Assembly (NCBI RefSeq): GCF_014651875.1
Contig: NZ_BMXS01000007.1
Coordinates: forward strand, 104,673 to 168,672
Length of the DNA stretch: 64,000 nt
Reading direction: 5' to 3'
Origin: Litchfieldella qijiaojingensis
GTDB lineage: Bacteria; Pseudomonadota; Gammaproteobacteria; Pseudomonadales; Halomonadaceae
Both the position numbers and the translations under genes were made by a program. The notes below the pieces were generated by a model. It saw only the letters and a list, made by a program, of their open reading frames with translations, ran no database searches and was not told the origin of the DNA. Positions 58,003 through 64,000 of the stretch are shown here, one piece after another; the stretch's first letter is position 1, and every line of letters begins with the position of its first letter.

Positions 58003-58047
58003 CCAGTGCCTTCGGGCGTGGGAGTTCAAGTCTCCCCATCCGCACCA
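57990..58047 (+). pseudogene. tRNA-Leu(UAG), 3' half, cut by prophage
   Basis: Anticodon stem end, variable arm (GCCTTCGGGC), T-arm (GGGAGTTCAAGTCTCCC) and acceptor CATCCGC plus CCA. The phage sequence to its left does not supply an acceptor 5' strand or D-arm, so no tRNA is formed here. Confidence 0.92.
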
Positions 58048-58232
58048 TCAACAGGCCTAGAAGCCGCATTCTAGAGCCTTTCAGCATCTCAGAACCTCTC
58101 GAATTCAGTCCCCGCCGAGTCCCCAGCGATCATAGACGAACAGAAGAAACGTGCGCGACCGGGTCGATCGCAACGGCCCGACTATCGACTACCCACAACG
58201 CGATAGGGCGCGGCCGTTATAATGGTGTAGCG

Positions 58233-58604
58233 TCAGGTCAAGCTGTCCAAGTCCACATCCAGCGCCTCGGCGATCCGCTTCAACACACTCAATGAGCCGG
58301 TCTTCTTGCCCGCCTCGATCTCCGACAGATAGCCCTGGCTGATGCCCGCCTTCTCGGCCAGCTCGCCCGCGCGAAGCCCCCGGTACTCGCGGAACACCCG
58401 CACCGGCGCCGCGCCGTCGAGCAACGCCTCGACGACGCTGGACGGAAAGGTCTCCTCGCCCGCGTCGATGCGTGCGCGGGCCTCATTCGCCGCTTGAATG
58501 TCGTGATAGTCTTCCGCCTGCTCGAGCAGCGTGGCGTAGTCCTGCTCGCTTAGCACTACCAGGCGCTCGCCGGCGGGAGTTTGGATGAATTGTGGTGTAC
58601 CCAT
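58233..58604 (-). CDS. Antitoxin with XRE helix-turn-helix
   Basis: 123 residues. The N-terminal part (TPAGERLVVLSEQDYATLLE) resembles the Phd/YefM-type antitoxin region, and the C-terminal part is an XRE domain (GLRAGELAEKAGISQGYLSE, then IEAGKKTGSLSVLKRIAEAL). Second gene of a toxin-antitoxin operon, 21 bp behind the toxin. It should neutralise the toxin and repress the operon through the palindromes upstream. Confidence 0.85.
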   Translation of the reverse strand: MGTPQFIQTPAGERLVVLSEQDYATLLEQAEDYHDIQAANEARARIDAGEETFPSSVVEALLDGAAPVRVFREYRGLRAGELAEKAGISQGYLSEIEAGKKTGSLSVLKRIAEALDVDLDSLT

Positions 58605-58625
58605 GATCTGCTTCCTCGTGATTCG

Positions 58626-58877
58626 TCAACGATAGACGTCGCCGCGGGCGCCGATCTTCAGCACCAACAACACCGTGCCCCGGTCGTCCATGATCACCCG
58701 CCAGTCCCCGACCCGCATCCGGATATACTCGCTGCCAACCAGTGCCTTGACGTTGTTGCGCTGGGCCACCGGGTCTTCGGCATAGGCCGTGATCTTGCGC
58801 CGGATGCGCTGCGCGTCCGGGCGCGGCATGCGCTTCAATACCTTCAAGGCGTCTTTGCTGTACGAGATCGTTTTCAT
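58626..58877 (-). CDS. RelE/ParE-family toxin
   Basis: 83 residues with the RelE fold pattern: YSKDALKVLKRMPRPDAQRI, then VKALVGSEYIRMRVGDWRVI and VLLVLKIGARGDVYR. RelE proteins cut mRNA on the ribosome. Toxin-first gene order is like higBA. Belongs to the host flank or an older island, not to the phage. Confidence 0.88.
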   Translation of the reverse strand: MKTISYSKDALKVLKRMPRPDAQRIRRKITAYAEDPVAQRNNVKALVGSEYIRMRVGDWRVIMDDRGTVLLVLKIGARGDVYR

Positions 58878-58884
58878 TGCCCCA

Positions 58885-58933
58885 ATTATAGCTTACAGCT
58901 AAAAACGCGCAATTATTTTTAGCTGACAGCTAA
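58885..58933 (-). promoter_or_regulatory. Promoter and operators of the toxin-antitoxin operon
   Basis: Minus-strand TTGCGC, 16 bp, TATAAT (58885-58912). The spacer contains TAGCTTACAGCTA (58889-58901), and TTAGCTGACAGCTAA, a perfect palindrome around its central base, lies at 58919-58933. The centres are about 31 bp (three helical turns) apart, suiting cooperative repression by the antitoxin complex. Confidence 0.65.
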
Positions 58934-59367
58934 TCACGCTCCCCCTTGACACCCCAGCCACCCTGCGCCTTGTGCCAGCTATGCCCGCCTAGGGCTGAGG
59001 GAATGAAGAAAAACCGTCTTGTTTAGAGCGCAGGCGGGGCGGGGTGTCGATGGCGCGCGACGGGTCACCGCCGGGGCGGGGCATTGCGATGAGACGCATA
59101 TCTCAGGCGAACCTGCCGCACAACCACCCCTCGCCCCAGATTCACTTGTGTGCAATGGGCACGTACATGACGTATGTGCGCGTGGCGCATACCCCCTTTC
59201 GCCAAGACTGGCGGCAATAATCATAGACGAATCCCTCCTTCGCCCATTCCAGTGTAAAGAAATCACCAGCATGTTTGCGCCCGCCGAAAAGTAGTATATG
59301 CTACAAAAAATACAAAATATGTTAATAGTGTAGTGTTCACTACGAATACAATGCACAGAGGCGGAAG
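58934..59367. other. Intergenic region before the RpiR-type regulator
   Basis: About 430 bp without a supported gene. The right end is AT-rich and holds GTAG-N6-CTAC palindromes at 59291-59304 (GTAGTATATGCTAC) and 59330-59343 (GTAGTGTTCACTAC), likely operators of the adjacent regulator. Confidence 0.5.
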
Positions 59368-60228
59368 ATGCCGAATCTCAAGACACTACTGTCATCGCCC
59401 CCCGTATCGCTGACGCAGGCCGAGCGCAAGGTCGTGCGTATATTGCTTGATGACTATCCTCGTGCAGGCCTGGGGCCCATGGCGCGCCTGGCGGCAGTGG
59501 CCGGGGTCAGCGAGCCGAGCGTCATGCGGCTAGTCAGGAAGCTGGGGTTCAGCGGCTATTCGGATTTCCAGCGTGGGTTGGTCGAAGAAGTCGACGAACG
59601 CTTGCGTTCCCCACGCATGCAGTTGGACAAGCAGCGCTATAAGCACCCCTTGCCCGAAAACTGGGATGACTACCTTGCTGGCACATCGTCGCTAGTCGAT
59701 GAGACACGCCAACTGATGTCAGCACCTGACATTCAAGGACTATGCAAGCTTCTGTCCTCTCCACAGCATCATGTCTGGCTGCATGGCGGTCGCTATAGCT
59801 TCTTCCTGGCTGGATACCTACACGCACATCTAAGGCTGATGCGCGCCAATTGCCACCTGCTTCCCGATTCCAGCCATATTGCCGATGCACTGATCGACGT
59901 GGGAGAGCAAGACATCCTGGTGATCTTCGATTACCGACGCTACCAGCAGCAAGCGCAAACCCTGGCACGTGTCGCTGCCGCACAGGGGGCACGGATCATA
60001 TTGTTCACCGATATTTATGCCTCCCCACTGCGAGACGATGCGGACATCGTCATCAGCGCCCCAGTCCAATCACCGTCACCCTTCGACACGCTAGTGCCTG
60101 CCATGGCCCAGGTAGAAGCGTTGATTGCCTGCCTGACCCATCAGTCTCTCGACACTCTCGACAATCGCCTGGCTCGCATCGACAGGATTCGCTCCGAATT
60201 TCATGTTCATCTGATTGAGGACGCATGA
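59368..60228 (+). CDS. RpiR/MurR-family transcriptional regulator
   Basis: 286 residues: N-terminal helix-turn-helix (LTQAERKVVRILLDDYPRAG, then ARLAAVAGVSEPSVMRLVRK) and a C-terminal SIS domain (HVWLHGGRYSFFLAGYLHAH; ILVIFDYRRY; IILFTDIYASPL) that usually binds a phosphosugar or other small ligand. First gene of the cluster and overlapping the next by four bases, so it probably controls it. Confidence 0.9.
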   Translation: MPNLKTLLSSPPVSLTQAERKVVRILLDDYPRAGLGPMARLAAVAGVSEPSVMRLVRKLGFSGYSDFQRGLVEEVDERLRSPRMQLDKQRYKHPLPENWDDYLAGTSSLVDETRQLMSAPDIQGLCKLLSSPQHHVWLHGGRYSFFLAGYLHAHLRLMRANCHLLPDSSHIADALIDVGEQDILVIFDYRRYQQQAQTLARVAAAQGARIILFTDIYASPLRDDADIVISAPVQSPSPFDTLVPAMAQVEALIACLTHQSLDTLDNRLARIDRIRSEFHVHLIEDA

Positions 60229-60875
60229 TGATGGCTACCCCGCCAGTCGAGTCGCCGCGCGACTTGCCCTACAAGAAAAATGCAACCGCTCTGCTTTTTG
60301 TCGACATGCAAGAGGTGTGGATACGGCCGGGCCTCGCCCCTCAGTCGGAAGAGGGGGAATCCAGTTATTACTTCAACCGGTTGCGAAATACGGTGATACC
60401 CAACCAGCAAGCGCTTCTGAGTGCCTTCCGAGGAGCCCAGCAGAATGTGCTGCACACCATTATCGAGAGCCTGACCGAGGATGGCCGCGATCGATCACTC
60501 GATCATAAGCTCTCCAATATCCATCTGCCCAAGGGCCATTCCCATGCCCAGGTGATTTCGGAATTGGCGCCTGTCGCCAATGAAATCGTGCTACCCAAGA
60601 CATCGTCGGGAGTTTTCAACTCCACGGCCATCGATTATGTGCTGCGTAACCTGGGCGTGGAGCAGTTGGTGATCTGCGGCGTGGTTACCGACCAATGCGT
60701 GGACATGGCCGTGCGCGATGCCGCTGATCGCGGCTACCTCGTCACCATGGTAGAGGATGCCTGCGCCACCCAGAGTGAAGCTCGCCATCGATCCTGCCTG
60801 AATGCCATCAAGGGGTACTGCTTCATCTCCGACACGCAAACCGTGCTGGAAAAAGTTGCACGAATGCAGGGCTAG
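60225..60875 (+). CDS. Isochorismatase-family cysteine hydrolase
   Basis: 216 residues. Catalytic triad: Asp in LLFVDMQEV, Lys in VLPKTSSGVF, Cys in VVTDQCVDMAVRDAADRGY. The family includes amidases for N-carbamoyl and related compounds; the substrate is not predictable. Three in-frame ATGs open the gene (60225, 60228, 60231). Confidence 0.88.
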   Translation: MMMATPPVESPRDLPYKKNATALLFVDMQEVWIRPGLAPQSEEGESSYYFNRLRNTVIPNQQALLSAFRGAQQNVLHTIIESLTEDGRDRSLDHKLSNIHLPKGHSHAQVISELAPVANEIVLPKTSSGVFNSTAIDYVLRNLGVEQLVICGVVTDQCVDMAVRDAADRGYLVTMVEDACATQSEARHRSCLNAIKGYCFISDTQTVLEKVARMQG

Positions 60876-60921
60876 AAACTCGCCGCGACCTGTTCGATAA
60901 CCAATACAAGAGCAATATTTC

Positions 60922-62232
60922 ATGGACCTGATCAGCATCGTCTCTACGGACCTCACGGCTATCACGCGAGGCCGAGCCGTTCCCCGCGAGGCGCTACAGA
61001 ACGAAGCAACCAGTGGTTGTGGCTGGGTACCCGCCAATAGTGCTCTCACGCCTCAGGACATCATTGCCGATCCCAACCCTTGGGGATCCCATGGTGATCT
61101 GCGCTTGATACCGGACCTGGATAGCCATGTGCATGTCCGGGCGATCTCTGACCATGTCCCCGACATGCATTACGTTCATGGCAACTTGTATACGGTGGAT
61201 GGAGAGCCATGGCCGGTATGTCCCCGTACCGTGCTCGAGGCCGAGTTGGCTCACTATCGGAAGAATCTGGGATGGCAAGTCAAAGCGGCGTTCGAGCATG
61301 AGTTCATCTTGAACGATTCTACTGGCTTGGCAGCACCTGCCTTCTCGTTGCAGGCCCAACGCCGGGCAGCGCGCTTCGCGGCATGCCTGATGGAGGCCCT
61401 GGCCAACAGCCACAATTCACCGGAGACCTTTCTTCCAGAATATGGCCAGCACCAATACGAGGTTACCTGTCGCCCGGCCATAGGCCTGGCAAGTGCCGAT
61501 CGCGCCATCAATGTACGCGAGATCACACGGGACATCGCCCGACAATTGGGCTTGGAAGCAAGCTTCACGCCGCAGCCGTTTCCCGGAGGCGTCAGTAATG
61601 GCGTGCACTTGCACCTCAGCTTTCTTGACGAGAATAACTTGCCGGTATTGCACGATTCGAAAGGGGCTATCGGTCTATCGAGATTAGGTCAGCATTGGGC
61701 TGCGGGAGTGCTGCATTACATGCCAGCGCTATGCGCATTTACCGCGCCGTCGCCAGTCTCCTATCTCCGCTTGCAACCACACCATTGGAGTTCCGCCTAT
61801 GCATGTCTGGGTGTGCGAAATCGCGAGGCCGCATTGCGGGTGTGCCCAACCACCCGACTTGGCAATAAGCCGGTGGAGCAACAGTTCAATTTGGAGTACC
61901 GAGCTCTCGACGCCACGGCCAGCCCACATTTGGCGATGGCGGTAATTCTGATGGCTGGTCGTCTGGGGATTGAGCAACGGCTACCGATGACGGCACGAGC
62001 CGACCAGGACCCGGATACGCTCAGCGACGAGCAGAGAACGAAGCTGGGGATCCATCCATTGCCGGCATCATTAAGCGCTGCGCTGGAAGCATTACGTGCC
62101 TGTCCAGCGCTGGAGGAGTGTCTATCCGAGCCGCTGCTAGCCACCTATCAAGCACTCAAGCGCCAGGAACTCGCCAATGTCGAAGGCCTGGATGACGACG
62201 CACTGTGCGCCTTGTATCGCTCCATCTATTGA
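60922..62232 (+). CDS. Glutamine-synthetase-like ligase
   Basis: 436 residues with GS-fold motifs: the HEFIL metal site (AAFEHEFIL), GQHQYEV, the GGVSNGVHLHLSF loop, and PVSYLRLQPHHWSSAYACLG with NREAALRVCP. Proteins of this kind (PuuA, GlnA-like) glutamylate amines in catabolic pathways rather than making glutamine. With a deformylase-like and an isochorismatase-like enzyme nearby, an amine-degradation route is likely; the substrate is unknown. Confidence 0.85.
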   Translation: MDLISIVSTDLTAITRGRAVPREALQNEATSGCGWVPANSALTPQDIIADPNPWGSHGDLRLIPDLDSHVHVRAISDHVPDMHYVHGNLYTVDGEPWPVCPRTVLEAELAHYRKNLGWQVKAAFEHEFILNDSTGLAAPAFSLQAQRRAARFAACLMEALANSHNSPETFLPEYGQHQYEVTCRPAIGLASADRAINVREITRDIARQLGLEASFTPQPFPGGVSNGVHLHLSFLDENNLPVLHDSKGAIGLSRLGQHWAAGVLHYMPALCAFTAPSPVSYLRLQPHHWSSAYACLGVRNREAALRVCPTTRLGNKPVEQQFNLEYRALDATASPHLAMAVILMAGRLGIEQRLPMTARADQDPDTLSDEQRTKLGIHPLPASLSAALEALRACPALEECLSEPLLATYQALKRQELANVEGLDDDALCALYRSIY

Positions 62233-62240
62233 GGCCCATC

Positions 62241-62993
62241 ATGTTCGTTGATGCTCATCAGAACATTGCAACGCGCTTCACGAAGCCAGCCTATACGCTG
62301 CGCCATATCGACTCATCGCACCCCGTCATGCTGCTCTGCGAGCATGCCAGCGACTATATCCCCGAGAGTTATGACAATCTCGGCCTGCCTTCCGGAGTGC
62401 AACGCGAGCATATCGGCTGGGATATCGGTGCGCTTGCGCTGGCACAGTCGCTGAGTGATCGGCTGGAAGCCCCTTTGGTGTTGGCCAACTATTCGCGACT
62501 GTTGATCGATCTGAATCGTCCTGTCGAGGCACCAGACAGCATTCCATCTCTTAGCGACGGTTGGCGGATACCAGGGAATGTCTCGTTGGCCGAAGAGGAG
62601 CGCATGGCGCGCCGATATCATTTATTCCAGCCTTTCCATGCAAAGGTCAGTGAACTGATCGACCACCGCATGGAGAAGGGCATCCCGACTCGGGTTGTCG
62701 CCATTCACTCGTTTACCCCAGCCATGCATGGCCAACAAAGGCCTTGGGAGGTCGGCGTACTCTACGCAAAAGCCCAAGCGTACGCCGAGCACATGATACT
62801 TGGTCTGACTCGCGCGGGGGTTCACGTGGGCGACAACCAGCCCTACCAGATTCACCCCGATGAAGATGTCACCGTGCCCGTGCATGGCGACGGACGCGGA
62901 CTACCTTGCGTTCTGCTCGAAGTTCGCAACGACCTGTTGCGTACGCATACCGCGATAGAGCGATGGGCCGAACGCCTTGCACCACTGCTTTAA
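62241..62993 (+). CDS. N-formylglutamate amidohydrolase family protein
   Basis: 250 residues from ATG 62241; an upstream extension overlaps the ligase gene and is less likely. Zinc-hydrolase pattern: PVMLLCEHASDYIPESY, HIGWDIGALALAQ, SRLLIDLNRPVEAP, VVAIHSFTP and VLLEVRNDLLRT. The family cleaves N-formylglutamate or glutamylated products; here it may release glutamate from a ligase product (inference). Confidence 0.87.
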   Translation: MFVDAHQNIATRFTKPAYTLRHIDSSHPVMLLCEHASDYIPESYDNLGLPSGVQREHIGWDIGALALAQSLSDRLEAPLVLANYSRLLIDLNRPVEAPDSIPSLSDGWRIPGNVSLAEEERMARRYHLFQPFHAKVSELIDHRMEKGIPTRVVAIHSFTPAMHGQQRPWEVGVLYAKAQAYAEHMILGLTRAGVHVGDNQPYQIHPDEDVTVPVHGDGRGLPCVLLEVRNDLLRTHTAIERWAERLAPLL

Positions 62994-63047
62994 GCCAGCC
63001 CCTGAGCAACCCCACACCTTCAGTACAAACAACAATAGGTGACTGAT

Positions 63048-63896
63048 ATGTCCATAGAAAACTTTGGCTACAAACAACAACTCAAGCGTGGCCTGAGCCT
63101 GACCGACCTGGTGATCTACGGCATGATCTTCATGATCCCCATCGCTCCCTTCGGGGTTTACGGCTGGGTGCATGCCGATGCCCAGGGGATGGTACCACTG
63201 GCATATTTCATCGGCATGGTAGCCATGCTGTTCACGGCACTGAGTTATGCGCAGATGTCGAAAGCATTTCCCATCGCCGGGTCGGTGTATTCGTATGCCC
63301 AGCGCGGCGTGCATGAGCACCTGGGATTCATAGCAGGATGGGTGCTGCTACTGGATTACCTGTTAATCCCGCCGCTTCTCTATATTTTCAGTGCCCTGGC
63401 ATTGCACCATTTCTTTCCGGCCATTCCCAAGCTGGGCTGGATGCTGATTTTCCTGGTATCCGCCACCTTGGTGAACTTGCGTGGCGTAACCTTCACTGCT
63501 CGCGTCAACAAAATGTTCCTGATCGGTGAGCTGATCGTCTTGGCGCTATTTTTGGGGCTGGGATTTCAGGCGCTCTATGGTGGCATGGGGAATGGAGAAC
63601 TTACGCTCCAGCCATTCTATGATCCAGCTAATTTCGACCTGAACCTGGTGATGACCGCGGTATCGGTGGCAGTGCTGTCCTTTCTTGGTTTCGATGCCAT
63701 TTCGACCCTAGCAGAAGAGGTCAAGGGCGACCCCTCCCGTCAGGTTGGCCGGGCGGCCCTGATCTCGCTATTTTTGATGGGCGGGATTTTTATCCTGCAA
63801 ACTTGGCTGGCCACCGATCTCGCTACCGGAATGAGCTTCGACTCGCTGGATACTGCCTTCTACGAAATCGCTGCTGTAGCGCGTCAATCTGGATGA
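63048..63896 (+). pseudogene. APC-family amino acid/amine permease, truncated
   Basis: N-terminal 282 residues of a permease (LSLTDLVIYGMIFMIPIAPF, the family entry helix; then about seven further spans, with FLGFDAISTLAEEVKGDPSR). APC permeases normally have about 450-500 residues and 12 spans. Here the frame ends in the sequence of an apparent insertion-sequence end, so the last third is missing and the transporter is probably dead. ATG 63048 with AGGTGA is the start. Confidence 0.85.
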
Positions 63897-64000
63897 GAAG
63901 CCAGCGACAATCAGGATGAGAACCGGGGTGTCGCGGCCCCTTCGCTTTTACCCTTCCTTGCTTGGTGCACACGTTGCGTCATTCGAGTCTGTGTCGCTGG
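63885..64000. mobile_element. Putative insertion-sequence end
   Basis: From about 63885 the sequence stops looking like permease. It has two direct repeats (CAATCTGGATGAGAA at 63885-63899; CAATCAGGATGAGAA at 63908-63922) and an inverted pair CCAGCGACA (63901-63909) / TGTCGCTGG (63992-64000). Multiple short terminal repeats of this style are seen in IS21-type elements; the transposase genes would lie beyond the window. Family call is tentative. Confidence 0.5.

Noticed and set aside
59019..59294. 91-codon frame between the toxin operon and the RpiR gene
   Set aside because: No ribosome site, no recognisable features, Arg- and Gly-rich as expected from GC-rich non-coding DNA.

Overview
The window is chromosomal DNA of a gammaproteobacterium, most likely Halomonas or a close relative. 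This rests on the dusB-fis pair, a bioBFHCD operon, folE-folX, the style of the proteins and a GC-rich background. A complete T7-like prophage of about 42.7 kb with visibly lower GC sits in the middle.

Left host segment (1-15.3 kb): dusB (5' end off the window), fis, purH, an ABC exporter behind a SoxR-type promoter, a succinate-semialdehyde dehydrogenase, a small membrane protein, folX, folE, a secreted protein, srkA, comF and the biotin operon with a candidate BirA operator. The 5' half of a tRNA-Leu(UAG) follows.

Prophage (15.32-57.99 kb): it is bounded by a 13-bp repeat (CTGGATTTAGGTT) lying on the anticodon loop of that tRNA. From the left it encodes a single-subunit RNA polymerase, the replication set (SSB, endonuclease I, amidase, primase-helicase, DNA polymerase, exonuclease), nucleotide-metabolism genes (ThyX, MazG-like, class I ribonucleotide reductase), and the virion and packaging genes in T7 order. 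Then come a 1.4-kb non-coding region that probably holds the virion DNA ends, an early region (ArdA, a small DnaN-like protein, many tiny ORFs), a MarR-like protein, a phage-borne tRNA-Leu(UAG) and a tyrosine integrase. Nine copies of a T7-promoter-like element (core AATAGAGCCCACC) are the likely sites for the phage polymerase, and most are followed by a stem-loop.

The most striking point is that integration cuts the host tRNA-Leu(UAG) in its anticodon loop without rebuilding it. The phage supplies an intact tRNA of the same anticodon. Because attP lies between int and the RNA polymerase gene, integration also separates that gene from the phage's host-type early promoters, which suggests a simple lysogeny switch.

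Right host segment (58-64 kb): the 3' tRNA half, a RelE-like toxin with an XRE antitoxin, and a regulated catabolic cluster (RpiR regulator, isochorismatase-like hydrolase, glutamine-synthetase-like ligase, N-formylglutamate-amidohydrolase-like enzyme, APC permease). The permease is cut short at what looks like the end of an insertion sequence at the window edge. All functional calls rest on reading motifs; no database search was run.
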